Part shown: one piece after another, positions 40,844-53,900 of the stretch
Position numbering within the stretch: the stretch's first letter is position 1
How the letters are laid out: each line of letters opens with the position of its first letter
Assembly: GCA_021613375.1 (NCBI GenBank)
Contig: CM038702.1
Coordinates: 22,238,349 to 22,302,348, forward strand
Length of the DNA: 64,000 bases
Origin: Megaleporinus macrocephalus
Lineage: Eukaryota > Chordata > Actinopteri > Characiformes > Anostomidae
Direction: 5' to 3'
Position numbers and translations under genes: made by a program
Notes under the pieces: generated by a model
What the model was told of the DNA's origin: nothing
Databases searched by the model: none
The model's input: the letters and a program-made list of their open reading frames with translations, nothing else

Positions 40844-41146
40844 CCTTCATCCTTTGACCAGAGCTACCACCTGCTTCAACTTAAAAACAATGGTGGTCTG
40901 ATGATCCCCTCAGATGGAACAGTGATGGTGGTCAGAGCAGCAGAGCGTGTGATTCGCCAAAAATCAACAGGTGTCAGTGTGTCCTCTGTCAAGAAGTTCA
41001 TTTGGGCTGAGATTGGTTCTGAAGATGTGTTTTTACTCAGGGAGCACATTGCAGAAACCCAATTCGGTATCGAGAACCATCATTTCATGCTCCTGTCATT
41101 TGTCTCTCTATTTCACAAACTAAGTCTGCATCACATCGCAAAATGA
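40844..41146 (+). pseudogene. C-terminal fragment of a P/THAP9-like transposase
   Basis: Reads YHLLQLKNNGGLMIPSDGTV, then MVVRAAERVIRQ, and ends HHFMLLSFVSLFHKLSLHHI-A-K with a stop. The NNGGLxxPS and closing xLHHxAK patterns are those of P-type transposase C-termini as I know them. It lacks the THAP, RNase-H-like and GTP-binding parts, so it is non-functional. Confidence 0.5.
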
Positions 41147-41250
41147 ACTACCCTGGAGTTACAGAGTGCCAGCACACGCAAGAAACTGTGCAAAACAATT
41201 CTTTTTCAAGGGTTTTAGATCCTCAGCCCCATATATGTGTATATAATACA

Positions 41251-41251
41251 C

Positions 41252-41331
<80 letters not shown>

Positions 41332-41343
41332 GTGTGTGTGTGT
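41251..41343. repeat. (GT)n(TA)n(GT)n compound microsatellite
   Basis: GT, then about 50 bp of TA, then GT again: a symmetric purine-pyrimidine alternating tract inside the P-like relic. Confidence 0.95.
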
Positions 41344-41743
41344 GAAATAATTTCAAATGAACAATAAAACTTTATTCATTAAAATATAAAATGAATTCAT
41401 TTATACACTTAATAATATGCCATATCATATGTCTGTCTTTGTTAAAGAGCATAATATTTCAGCATATTTCAGCAATATTTCAGCATGAAAGCACGCATTT
41501 AATGTGGTTGTAATGTGTGACAGCGTCCTGTGTCATAACTACATCTCTGCTGTTAGTAACAAAACAAACTGTGAAAATCGGGTAAATATTTGCATAGTTG
41601 TGATTATTATAGTTATATTATACTCTTTCCTCATAACAAATAAATGCACTTGGAACGCAGGGGAGACCCATCCAATATGGCGGCCGCCTGTTACGTCGGC
41701 ACCAATAGGCGGTGTCAGTCCATGAGGCATCTATTTGTATATG

Positions 41744-42038
41744 GGTGCGTCCGAAATCACGTACTTGATCAGTACGTACTCAGTTGGAACTAGTGTATAC
41801 TAAACACTCACACACTGAAAGAGCGCACTGCTTTGAATTTCTTCGCGCCTCCAATGGAATCCTGGGATAGAACAGTGTGCTGGGGCTGCATACTTAAATA
41901 TGTCTGCCGGTGCAGTACATCATCCGGGGACTTTTCGCGTACTGCTCGTCGAACACTACGTATTCAGACACCCTAGTCATCCTCGCGCACTGCTTTTGCG
42001 TACTGTTCAGTACGGAAGTACGCGATTTCAGACACACC
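41744..42038. mobile_element. MITE with GGTGYGTCYGAAATC inverted ends
   Basis: Left end GGTGCGTCCGAAATC (41744-41758) and right end GATTTCAGACACACC (42024-42038) pair at 13 of 15 positions. The interior has several CGTACT/AGTACG palindromes and is CpG-rich. About 295 bp, no coding capacity. It starts exactly where the P-like relic ends. Confidence 0.7.
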
Positions 42039-43589
42039 TTGTGTCTATGGGTAAAAGTCTCACCGTTTCTTCTTCGTCGTGTTCGTATGAAAGTTGTCAC
42101 TTGTCGTTTTGCACTGCCACCCACGGTCTGCAGCGGTATTGCTCCGTTCAAAAAAGCTTTTCGAAAACGTGCAAATTACGTACGAAATGAACGACAGAAA
42201 GCTCCATGCGTATCCGTATTTAACGTTGAGTATAAATGAGCCTTTGCTTCGTTAAATTAAAGTCACATTAGGCCACAGAATGTCACAACAGATCAGATGA
42301 CGTGGCCTGCAATGTACACAGAGAAAAGCAGCCGGTCTAATAACTAAACATACAAACACTCTGCTACCTCAGCTAATGTTATTAGCCCAGTTTTTTCAGC
42401 TTGTATCTTACAGCTAGAAAGCAGCCAGCCTGTGAAGAGGCAGTAAAATGATACCATGCAGGATAATTGATGATAGCTGATGATAAGTTTATATATTTAT
42501 AGCATGTAAAATATATAGCTTTTAGTAAAATAGTATAAAATAGTAGCTTTTCCTGCCAACATTCTATAGCAACACTTATGACACGACTGTTTACATCTCA
42601 ACTATTGCATTGTGCAGAAAATTGGGTGGAATTCCTCTTAAAAGTGCAAACAAAAACGAAATGTAATACACCTTTGTTTATTTTTATAGATGACTGTGTT
42701 TAATATAGTGTCATAAAACTAGTTCATTTAAGATAACTCAGGAACTTTTGCATGATATTTAACCCTGGCGTATAAGCTTACATGTTAGTTTTGTAGCCCC
42801 AGACAAGGAAAAGAAGATATTAATGCCTGCATCACACTCAAAAAGTTGGGACGGGGCAGAATAAGAGTGAAAAGTTTTATTCGAATATTCAAGTATATCT
42901 AGTATCCTAGAATAGTATATATAGATAGATATAGATATTATATAAAAAATACATTAATATTAATATTAATATGATTGTGTAGGTGATTCATTAGATGTGT
43001 AGAGTAGACTGATAAATATTGTGTGTTTATACATAATTCTGTTTAATATAGGTTTACTTAGGAGAGAGGAGGGCGGAGTGTAGAGGGAACTGGGGTTTCA
43101 GGTGTGACCGTGTGGCAGGTGTAGAAGGTTTTGCATGACTCATGGGTCAGGTCGGTGGACCCCTCTGTAGAATTGTCCCTCAGTAGCATGAGTAAGTGGC
43201 ACAAGACATGATGTCTTTTTTCTATCAGCACCCCTACAAATCTAATAGAAATCATTCACTTTCTCTACTATTAGCCATTTTAACACTAAATAAGAAAGAT
43301 GTGTTAAATTGATATGGACCTATTTATTTTTCTCTTAAAAAAAAACAAAAAAACATCAGCTTAAACCTCTAAGCTTTCAATCGCCCCTGCTGCAGACTGC
43401 TACTACACTAAATACGTAAATATATATATAGTGCTGTATGTAATGTTCCAGAGGGTGCTGTTTGGGACACAGCCTTATGGAGTCATTAAACCACAAAGGC
43501 AAGTTAATTTGAGATTACTTAGAAACTTGACACAGTTAGAGGAGATGCAGTTTGCATGATATTTAATTCTGGGGTATAAGGCCTGTATC
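42039..43589. other. Intergenic; CpG-rich piece to about 42240, then AT-rich
   Basis: 42040-42240 is CpG-rich compared with its surroundings and may be further transposon sequence. A Tc1-like end fragment (AAAAGTTGGGACGGGGCAGA) lies near 42840. No gene seen. Confidence 0.4.
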
Positions 43590-43905
43590 GTAGAGTAGGC
43601 ACAAGACAGCCCAAGAGGCACCTGAAGGACTCTCAGACCACGAGAAACATAATTCTCTGGTCTGATGAAACAAAGATTGAACTCTTTGGCCTGAATGCCA
43701 AGTGTCATGTCTGGAGGAAACCAGACTGGGGCAAAGGTTCATCTTTCAACAGGACAGCGACCCTAAGCACACAGCCAAGATAACAAAGGAGTGGCTTCGA
43801 GACAACTCTGTGAATGTTTTTGAGTGGTCCAGCCAGAGCCCAGACTTGCACCTGATTGAACATCTCAGGAGAGATCTGAAAATGGCTGTGCATCCAAACT
43901 TGAAG
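43590..43905 (+). mobile_element. Tc1-like transposase relic with internal deletion
   Basis: NSLVWSDETKIELFGLNAKC-like text (first Asp) runs to WRKP, then jumps straight to QRFIFQQDSDPKHTAKITKE and SQSPDLHLIEHL. The roughly 60-70 residues between these motifs are missing. The glutamate position (LIEHL) remains. Confidence 0.8.
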
Positions 43906-43919
43906 ATTCTATTCTGTAA

Positions 43920-46270
43920 GAGGGTTTGTTTATTTATTTATTTATTTATTAATTAGGGCTTAAGTAGCTGTGATTATATTTCTATCCTAATTCTGTTCTA
44001 AAAGGAATTGGCCAGACCAAACGGTAGGTCATACAGACATGAAACACATCAAACAGTAGTGGTGCCTCCTGCTACTCAGACACATCACATGAGCCCAGTC
44101 GACCTGAATCTTTGGCTCAAGACAAACTTATTTATGCTTAAAAAAGCGGAAACTGTTTGAAAACACTTTACTGTAAAAGCGCGTTTTGGCAGCCTTCGCA
44201 ATTCACGCGCTGTGTTTGTTGTCAGCAACAGGCTCTGGTTGTTAGGTGGTCTTTAATTGTTAAGGTTTGTGTTGATGCCTGTTTAGAAATATCCAGCTGT
44301 AGGCAGTTTACTGTCCGGAGCTCTTGCCCTTGTGGAGCGTCAGGTAGCTTGCGCTAGTTTTATATGCAAGGTCTGTGATGAGAGCAATGAACAGCAAAAT
44401 ATACTGCAATAAAACGCCTTTAGTGTAATGTGTTGTTATGGTAACAGACTAGGAGGGTTTGGGTTAGCTAACGTTTATATTAACTTTAGGCAGAAAGCAA
44501 AAGTTACATTACTCTCTGGCCACGTCCCAAACTGCAGACCAGGGGCGTAGCTATCGCATCGCTCGCACACACAGTGTCAGTGTTTTATCTGACTGTTGTA
44601 CGTCTAGTAAGTTTTGTAAAGGAGTATTTTTGTACTTTATCACTCTACTTTATCATATTTCATCTTTATTCTGTTATTGTTAGCTAGGAGTGACTATCTG
44701 ATTTATTTTAGTTTAGCAGGCTAATGCTGCAGGCGGTCTGTTTACTGTATATAAAGGAGTGAGAGAAGCTGTAGCTGCTGTGCTGTTGGTTAGTCTGTGT
44801 GTTATTAAAGCTAAGGTGCTAGAGTAGTGCTGTCTGTATGTGTATTAACTTATTAATGTTATAGGATGATTAGATATGAAGAGATGATGCTATAACGTAA
44901 CTGTGTATGTGGTCAGCAATTGAGCTATAGATATTCAATTCTTATATTCGTTATTATACATACGTGGATTTACTACCTTACCAACAGTGGAATCAGGTTA
45001 TAGGTAATATTTAGGGGATAGGGTGGGCTTTGATTCATATTAGCAAATGTGCCAACATTGAGTACATTGAGCATCAGCAAACAGCAGAGCTAGCACGCGC
45101 AGCTAGCACAAAACTAATAACCCAGAACAGATAATAACCAGTACAGACCAGATCTGACCAGTACGAACAGAACAGCAGCAACAATCAAGATCTACATTTA
45201 ATGATTGCAGATTGTCGTTTAAAATAACCAGAGTCTGCATTTAATGACTGCAGTTTTTACAGCATTTATTTAATTTTCTTTTTTTGTTTTAAATTAAGGG
45301 TCTAAATTTAATGATTGCAGTATTGGGGATGTTTGTTTGATTTACTTTGTTTATTTGCTGCTAATTTTGTTAAAATAGTATGCTGTTTCACATGAACTCG
45401 TTAAAAATGGTAATAAACCAGTTTCAGCCACGTTTCATGACTTGCTTGCACTAATAACTACATGTAGCCCTGCCATGTCCTATACTCCGCCATCGATCGG
45501 TATCAGTATCGGATGATCGTGTTGAAGGGAGATCGGCGATCGAAATCGGCCTCAAAAACGCTGATCGGTCCATCTCTAATAATTATTATTATTATTATTA
45601 TTGTCATCATGTAGCAGGTGCGGTTTTGACTTGAAACAAAAAGTCATAAACAAAACGTCTGTATAGCCCTGAGCAATCGGGTGTACCTTATGGACCAGTC
45701 TGGTAAGTGTTGCAACATAAAGCAGTTGCAATATATAGTTGCAATATAAAGCAGAATCTGTGACGTGTTCATTCTTTTAAAACTGCCATTTAATTCATAA
45801 AAAGTACAAAGAAATGACTTTGACTGAACAACTTGATTGCTTGATTAACATATTCTGAATTTAACGCCTGCAACACACTCAGAAAGTTGGAACAGAGGCA
45901 GAATAAAAGTGAAAAGTTTATCAAATATTCAGCTGTTTTAAAACATTCCACAATAAAATGGTAAAGAGTATCATGCCTGGGTGTGAAAGGAGCTAAACAG
46001 CTTAATATTGGTCCAGCAAGTCGTACAGCAAGATTGCAAATAAAGTAGGTTCTTCACTGTATAATGTAAATTATATTGTGAAAAGATAAAACTGCAACAA
46101 TCAGTATTTTCAATTCCTAAACCATTAAAAAAGCTATTCAACAAAAGGTGATATAAATATGCTTTCATCTACATTGTGTGTTCCAGTATTTATATTTCCA
46201 AAATACCATTAAGATGGTCAGCGAAAACATTGGAAATCTTTTCATTTTTCATTTAGGAATTGTTTCAGGT
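43920..46270. other. Intergenic with small repeats
   Basis: Contains a TTTA run (43928-43950), a block of ATCGGTATC/GATCGGCGATCG text at about 45480-45580 of known dispersed-repeat type, an ATT run (45580-45603), and a Tc1-like end fragment near 45867-45950. No gene supported. Confidence 0.45.
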
Positions 46271-46274
46271 CAAC

Positions 46275-46597
46275 TGGGTTTGTAGCTAGGCTAATGGTTA
46301 GCATTGTTGCCTCACAGCAAGACAATCCGGGTTCAATCCCCGGTCCGGGCCGCTCTGTGTGGAGTCTGCATGTTCTTCCCGTGCTTGAATGGGTTTCCTC
46401 CGACACGTCCAAACACATGCGTGATAGGTTGATTGGTCACTCTAAACTGCCTGTAGGTGTGAGTGAGTGTTGGCCATGCAATGGACTGGCGAACTCTCCA
46501 TGGTGTACCCCGCATTCGCCTGATGAAGCTGGGTTTGGCTCCAGCCCCCCCGGTGACCCCGACTAGCGGGATAAAGCGGCAGATAATGGATGGATGG
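46275..46597 (+). mobile_element. tRNA-headed SINE with GGATGGATGG tail
   Basis: The 5' part carries an A-box-like TAGGCTAATGGTTAGC and a B-box-like GGGTTCAATCCC. The body has GTGTGGAGTCTGCATGTTCT and AGGTTGATTGGTCACTCTAA, and it ends in GGATGGATGG. Full length by the look of it. Confidence 0.8.
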
Positions 46598-46839
46598 TTG
46601 GGCTGTAGTTGTAATTGCTACTAAAATTCTTAGAAACATTCTCGGATCAAGATACATCTCTGTGGATAAGATGAACAGTTTACTTTTTATAATGTAAAAT
46701 CTGAAAAAAGGTCATGTGCCTGTAATCTTAAAATCTAACATCATTCATCCTTAATAAAAAGACTTTGCTTTCAAATGAAGATTCATTATATTCAGCACAG
46801 TGAACCTGAAAATAAGATACTTTTCAAAATGAGACATTA

Positions 46840-46844
<5 letters not shown>

Positions 46845-46913
<69 letters not shown>
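46845..46913. repeat. (TA)n(GA)n compound microsatellite
   Basis: About 40 bp of TA followed by about 28 bp of GA. Confidence 0.95.
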
Positions 46914-46917
<4 letters not shown>

Positions 46918-47224
46918 GTAAGAATATTTATCATTAATTGTTATATATAGTAACTTTATATTAAATATTAAATGGTTTTGAATTTGTTAACCACGAATGA
47001 GTTTTATTCACCATCACCCACACCTACCATTAACTTGTTCATGTTACCATCTTTCACTCAGAAATATGTCACAGAAAGGAATAAAACGTGTGCTATGATT
47101 TCTGAGACACAATTTTAAGTGTAGTTTTGTGCATAGTGACATCTCTAGTGATTACACCACATGTTGAAATTTAGATTATTAAGGGGGTTGCTGGATCTCA
47201 GGGTGAGCTGTAATCGCTCTTTTT

Positions 47225-47880
47225 AAAATAAACACTGATGAACCAAAACATTGTTACAGCTAACAGATGTAAAACTCACATGGTGTATACATGTGAAAAG
47301 GACAAGCATGAGCGACTCTGACAGGGACCAAATCATTATGGTCAGATGACTGTGATTAGAGCAGTGAATAGAGGAGGGACAAGCCATGAACTGTTAACAG
47401 CATGTTGGGCACCCAATATTTAGTGATGCACCAGCGCAATGAAGATGATCCCATCTGGTCCTAATCAAGAGAACAACTGCTTTAGAACAAGTACAAGAAA
47501 TGTTTAATCATGGTTAGCGCAGCATGTGGGGCTGCATAACCACAGGCTGTTCACATGCTAACCCCTGTCTTACTATCCAGACAATGTGCCTGTATGCACT
47601 GCAAGGGTTCAGGAATGGTTTGAGGAATATAGTGACGAGTTCACTGTGTCACACTGGCGTTCAAATTCCCTAGATCTCAATCTAATCAAGCACCTGTGAG
47701 ACAAGCTGTAACAACAGTCCTGATCAGTTGCGACGTCACTGACTTCATCTACTGTTACTTTTTTGGTGCTAGATAGAAGACCAACGCCGATGGTCATAGC
47801 AGCTTGGCTTGTTGGTTTAGATGGGACTCATGTAGAACTGCTTAGTATTAAGACTTGTTACAAAGTACTTGTTTAAAAAC
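47225..47880 (+). mobile_element. Highly degenerate Tc1/mariner-like relic
   Basis: Starts near ACTGATGAACCAAAACATTG. Conceptual translation near 47580 reads DNVPVCTARVQEWFEEYSDE, then a DLNLIKHL remnant of the DLNPIEHL motif (catalytic Glu replaced by Lys), followed by a stop. Confidence 0.6.
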
Positions 47881-48589
47881 GTTACTCAACCAGGTTAAAC
47901 CTGAAAAGAGTATGTTTTATCGGTTTAACTGCAGATACAGCTACTTTATCTATGTTGTTAATTAAGCCGCTGTCTATTTTTAAAATATATTCTATCATTT
48001 AAAGGTTTTAAAAAATATTAAATCATTTTTCGTTGCAGATAAATGTTTAATGGGATTCTACTACTGTATCATTCCATAGATCTTTAATGATGATTTTTTA
48101 GGAAGATGCAAAATAGAAACATATATTATAAGTATCTATAAAAAGTAACTAGGAATTACCTTCTAGCTGAAAAACCTGTAGAACATGAAGGACGTAGTTA
48201 TAATCAAATCAGCAACCAGAACCACAGTGCTAGTTTGAAGTCCCTACTGTTCACGTTCAGCCTATAGCATTTCAATCTACACTGTGTACATTATTATATC
48301 TCAACAACTACTAAAATCACAAGTGTTTTATAAAATAACAATTTATAAAAATAACTTATAAAAATAACAATTTAATAAAACAATAAAGCTTAAAATAAAA
48401 ACTTTACAGCCAAGCCTTTTCAAAATCCAGGGCTTGTAAAATGTGCAAGCGGGTGACACAGATGTTAAAGCACATAATAGGTTCATTATTAAGCTTGATA
48501 ATGTCCCCAGAGGTTTGTCTCTAGTCTACTCATGAGCTGTGATGTCAGAAGGTAGAGGTGTTAGCCGGATCCTACCATAGAGATGAGAT
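47881..48589. other. Upstream flank of the second gene
   Basis: AT-rich, no repeat or gene recognised. May include distal promoter elements. Confidence 0.35.
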
Positions 48590-48710
48590 CTACCTGCATT
48601 TGTACACGCCCCCTCCCAGACTGCATACAGTAGCGCCTACCTAATTTTGGCATGCAGTCCAGCAGGTTTTCCGTCACATTGCTTGCATCTGGAGTCGAGA
48701 GATTTTCAGA
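48590..48710 (+). promoter_or_regulatory. Possible promoter/5' UTR region of the second gene
   Basis: Immediately upstream of the coding start, with a C-rich CGCCCCCTCCC stretch near 48608 that resembles an Sp/KLF-type GC/CACCC box. No TATA box is clear. Low confidence. Confidence 0.25.
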
Positions 48711-48743
48711 ATGACACGCAGTGCAACAGGGCTGCGAAGGTGA
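48711..48743 (+). promoter_or_regulatory. Candidate upstream ORF of the second gene
   Basis: ATG-initiated 10-codon frame (MTRSATGLRR, stop), 37 bases before and out of frame with the start at 48781. The parallel with the first gene is notable; the transcript start is unknown. Confidence 0.35.
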
Positions 48744-48780
48744 CAGCAGTACTCCTGTGCTGAAGACAACTCCGAGAATA

Positions 48781-48931
48781 ATGAAGGATTTTATATCCGA
48801 GCTTCCTGGGATCTTCAGCTTCAGAAAGTTGAAAAACTATGTGCTGCTTCTGGTTTTGAGTGTGCTGGTCCTCGTCATCTATTTGGCCTTCTTCACAGTG
48901 CGAATTGAACATAAGCACTTTCTAAACAATG
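48781..48931 (+). CDS. b4galnt3-like: Downstream gene exon 1: cytosolic tail, membrane anchor
   Basis: Residues 1-50. SFRKLK precedes a 20-residue hydrophobic anchor, as in the upstream gene. Donor GTGAGT, phase 1. Confidence 0.85.
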
Positions 48932-50388
48932 GTGAGTACTGCTTTTTTGTTCGTTGTTTACTGTGTGAACTCCACGTTTCTAACACCTAATGCTGGTGTT
49001 ATGGTCTCTTACTCTACTACATTTCAGATCTGAGTTTTTGTTAAAAGATTAATTCCATACAATATGAGTTAACATTTTCCACTGTGCTGGTTTGGTTATG
49101 CTGCCCTGGAACACAGCTGTAAGATTGTAAACCAGTGGTTGGATCCATTATTTTCGTACCCTAAATTGAAGTTTTCAATGTAATGTTTTTTTTTTATTTT
49201 ATTTTATTTTTTATTTTTTTGTATTTGTGTACAGTCTAACGCATTGTGCAATGCCAGAAAAACAACTTTTGATCCCCTGATACACCTTTCAAAGATAAAC
49301 CTTTGATGTTTAGAGAAGCTCCCAATAATGCAGAACTTCAGTTAAAATTAAGTGTCATGTACTACACTTAAGTAAAAGTGATGTTATTTAGTGATGTTGT
49401 TAATGTCGCCTCCAGCTTTGGTTGGTTACCATGTGCAACAGAGCACATGGTAACTCGCTCTTAAAGTCAACAACAGTGAGGCTTTTCAATTAACAAAAGC
49501 ACAGCCAGAACATACTCACAAGGGAAGGTAGGCCAGGTGGGATAAAAACAGACTGAAGCTAGCGACAGCAAGGTTGAAAAGTAAGCCCGATATGCAAATA
49601 GATGGAGCCATTGTGAAAGATTGTTGACAATACAAACTATGAACGGGGGAAGCTGATGGTTATTAATATGTCACCCAACTGTGTTTTACACACAGCTGGA
49701 TAAATGTTTTGACATTAGCAAGAGAGATCACTAAAACTGACCACAGCGTGACTGAATCATTATTAGTGGAATGGAACATAAGTTGAGTTTGGGCATATGA
49801 GCACAACGGGAAGTGCATTGTATAAAGTGGAATGGGCAGAAGTTGATTAGGACTGTTTTTAGGGTTGAACTGATGTAACATATCTTCCAAAGTTCTGGTT
49901 TGCCTTAGTTTAAAAAAATTAAAACTTCAGTTGAACTGATGAACTATTGTTTACAGTGGATGAAAAATTTGTTCCAACATATATTGGCAGAATTCTTACC
50001 TTATCTGCACTCTAAGGCAGGTTGATTCCTATTAGTGTGACAGTTATCAGTGGCAGTTTATATCATGAACAGGTAGTCAGCAACTCATCTTAGTGTGTTA
50101 AAACAGTCCCTTGCTTTATAATGATTAATAAACCACAACCAGGGAGCCTATAAGGTTTATACATTACCATAAAACTACACTACAGTTCTCATTTATTTAT
50201 CTGATCAAGATTTCACAAGTCAGATGGCAACATTCTTCAGCACAATATACTACATAGTAAAGGTTGCTTGATATTTTTAGCTAAGGACTTTGTACAGTGC
50301 TTCATTAGCGCAACCTAATAAAACACTTTAGGTGGTAAATTTAACTAGTTCTATTCAACTCTAAAGTAAAGATGATGATGATGGTGAT

Positions 50389-50487
<99 letters not shown>

Positions 50488-50851
50488 TGGGCGGCACTGT
50501 GGTGTAGTGGTTAGCACTGTCGCCTCACAGCAAGACAATTTGGGTTTGATTCCATGTCTGGGCTGTTCTGTGTGGACTGTGTATGTTCTCCCTGTGCTTG
50601 AGTGGGTTTCGTCCTGGTACTCCGGTTTCGTCCCACAGTCCAAACACATGCATGCTAGGCTGATCGGTCACTCTAAACTGCCCGTAGATGTGAGTGTGTG
50701 TTGAGTGTGGGTGGTGAGGGTTGTGTCAGGAAGGGCATCCAACGTAAAACACCATTAGTAAGCAACAATTCTTTTAGTATACAACAATCCTAGTATGCGA
50801 GTTGACTTGCTGTGGCGACCCCTATAGAAGATAATAAGTCAAAAGAAGAAG

Positions 50852-50901
<50 letters not shown>

Positions 50902-53900
50902 CAATTATGTTGATTGAAAGAGTAGTACTTTGTTACCACATGAAGTTTTTTTAGGCTATACTGGTGAAGTACTTTTTACAGTTCATTTCACACCAAATTC
51001 ATTTGAATGCAAAAAGAATGTCATCACTATTTTAATTTCAAGGAACCAAAAAGAAGTATAGCTTGGCAGCAAAGCGACTACAGCAGATTACACACCACCG
51101 GTTCAACCTGTGGGTAATATGATAAATTGTGCTTCATGTCGTTAAATGACAATATAATAAATAAAGTGTTGTGGCTGGCGAGCCACTCCATAGTCTTTTT
51201 ACTGCCATTGTCTTGAGCTTGTCTGACCTGTTTTTCTAGACAGTAAGAGTCCCTGAGATAAACTGTCTACAGGGCTAATTTGTTCTTTTTGTTGTTTCCT
51301 AAGTATTGGGGTCTTAGATGGCAGATGGGAAATCCACAAACAAGAGTCTTTGGATTTGAGGTTCAGCAGTGACTGTAATAATAATAATTAATAGTTAATA
51401 GATGTTGGAAGGTAAGGGAATTGTTGTTTCCAGGGAATTTTCTCTATACTAACTGGATTTTAGTAATGGGTGGAACATGTTGGATGGTGAGATTGTAATG
51501 CTGTTGTTCTGGGATGGTCTAGCTATTTTATATAGTTGTTAGCAGAGGGCTTCACAGTAGCAATGAGTAATTAAAACTGTATATGATGCATAGATCTGAA
51601 GTAATACGTATTTGCAGCCCTGACCAACGTGTACAATTTTCAAGTCGACTGATTCGACACTTACGGTTTAAATTGGCCACAATCCAAAATAACCTAAAGG
51701 ATTAACAGAACAGTTAGGCAATGGTGTGCTGTTTCCCTTAATCTCATCTTTCAGGAAGTCTCCACAGCATTGTTCACACTCATTTATCTTGTGAGTGGTC
51801 TGATCATGACTGGACTGTGAGATGTGGAGCTGATTACAGCTGGCATTTCCATACGTCTCTAGTGACTGGATTTGGTTACTGGAGGAAGAATGCTACCCAC
51901 ATTTATGAAGTCATATGTCTCACTGTGTTTGTTGCCAGACAAGCATATAGACTATGTTTATATAAACAGCCTTCATCTCCTTTGTGATGACACAGTCGTT
52001 AAAGGTGGTCCTTCGAGGTTGCTGAGGGCAAATCAAGGTGCTTCAGAGTTCCCAATGTAAATAAAGGTTAAATGGTCATATGTGTCCCTGACATCACTGA
52101 ATTTAGTGATGGGATCTCAAAGTGTCATGTGGGCATGTTAACAAAGTGTAGACAGGGCCTCAGATGGTACGTGGTTGCATTGTTACCAATGTAACCTGAC
52201 CACATTCTGCCTGTGTGATTTCTGCATGACAGATGTACCGCAATTACAAGTGAAGAGTAATTAATGAACAAAGAGAGTAATTAATGAACAAAACCACTTA
52301 CTGTGCAACTAGTATGACTGCTTGCCTCCCACAACAGCTGAGCCTGTGATGAGCTGTAGTAGCTCACACAGCTTAGCTCCTGTAAATAAGACAGAGCACT
52401 TCAAGATCCCAATGGTCCTATTTACTTTCATAATTCCAGAGAAAATCCCTGGAGCAAATTTTCCATTACTGGGGAAAATACAGCATCCAAAATCACTCGC
52501 AGTGGTTTCAAATGGGGGATTATTTTACAAAAGTCTAATGTTAGCATTGTTGTTAAATAATAATAATCCCATTTCTCTCCCATAAGTTACCTATTTTGTA
52601 GTGGCAATAGACAATTATTACACTAGTTTGGGTTGTTGCAGCATTTACATACATCTAATGTGCCTGACATGAAAAGCAGACAGACCCTTTCTCATTACTG
52701 GTTCTAAGCCATGAAATTCTGAAATGTGTGTCATTACAGGGATATCTGGAACCATGAATATCATCAACATACCAAAACTTTTGATATATAATGGAACAAA
52801 TTTTTATTCTACTTTTTATTTATCTAAATTCTGGCTAATTACACTGCCATTCACAAGTTTTTAGCCACTTCTGACTGACAATTTGACAATGTTGTAATAC
52901 AGTAGTAACAATAATAATGTATGCAATAATAACTTACTGTGTAAATTTAAATCTTACAAAGTAAACACTAAATATAGTTTAGATGCTTAATTCTTATATA
53001 TATAACTGACAACAATCTTTTATTAAGTTATCTTAGTTGACGTGTTATGTCAACCTTTGAAATACAATGACTTTTGTGTGTTCATCATTCAAGTTTGACA
53101 GGGTTTTTAGTCACTTTAGAATCATCGTAGCTTAAATTATTCTTAAACTTGTGTAGATGCATAGGACAGACACTCTTATCCAGAGCAACACAGACTTCAG
53201 TAAGTAAGCAAAGGTAATGTTGTTTATTATTTGTTAGTTGATCGCCCTCATATAGAAAATTTATTTTTGTTTATTCAAATACTGTAAAGATAGTGAATTA
53301 AAACAAACAGGACAGGTTCTGCAATATACAAAAAGAAACAAACAGCATACTATTGAATCAAATTACAGTAAAAACACTCTATTTGTCGCTAGTTTTGTAT
53401 AGCTGTATTAAAATAGTTTAATCATCCCAGGAAATATTGCATGGTTACATTTTTTTGTGGAAAATAATGTGGTGTTGGCATACAAAGGGGTGCAGACTAC
53501 ATAACACATTAAGCATAACATTTCCTTATGCCAGTAAAGGGCAAATAAACAGGATCTCTGTAATCGGCTTCTTAAAAACATGCCCACCATACACTGCTCT
53601 TCATTTCCTGCTCCATTGTTCCACTAAAGTAATTCCAAAAATTTGGACCAAAAATTTCTCACGAAAATCAGTCCATCATGCTCCAACAGTTTCTTATAAA
53701 AAGATACCAAATGTCACTGGATGCATTGCTGGAACGTTGAATTTGTTTTCTTAAGAGAAGTTCTTAGCACGTCAAGGACAAAACACACAAAGAGCAGCAA
53801 CCTAAGTAAAGGAGTTAAAATAACAACCTTAACAAACTTCCTGCATTATCATTCAATTAGCATCATTCAATCAAAGCTTCACTCCAAGCTGTTCTAAACC

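Larger units (their letters stand above)
40506..41743 (+). mobile_element. P/THAP9-like DNA transposon relic with terminal inverted repeats
   Basis: Ends are imperfect inverted repeats of roughly 75 bp. The inner 23 bases (40554-40576, GCCGCCACATTGGATGGGTC and following) match the reverse complement of 41662-41684 at 22 positions; further out TAGAYGCCTCAT and CATATACA also pair. Between them are a THAP-like start and a C-terminal transposase-like frame, with the centre deleted. A (GT)n(TA)n(GT)n tract expanded inside. I could not find an exact 8-bp target duplication. Confidence 0.6.

Noticed and set aside
46275..46340. tRNA gene
   Set aside because: A- and B-box-like sequences are present but there is no cloverleaf and the unit continues into a SINE body; same for 50489-50560.
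50372..50649. Open frames across the trinucleotide array
   Set aside because: Poly-Ile/poly-Met translations of microsatellite DNA running into a SINE.
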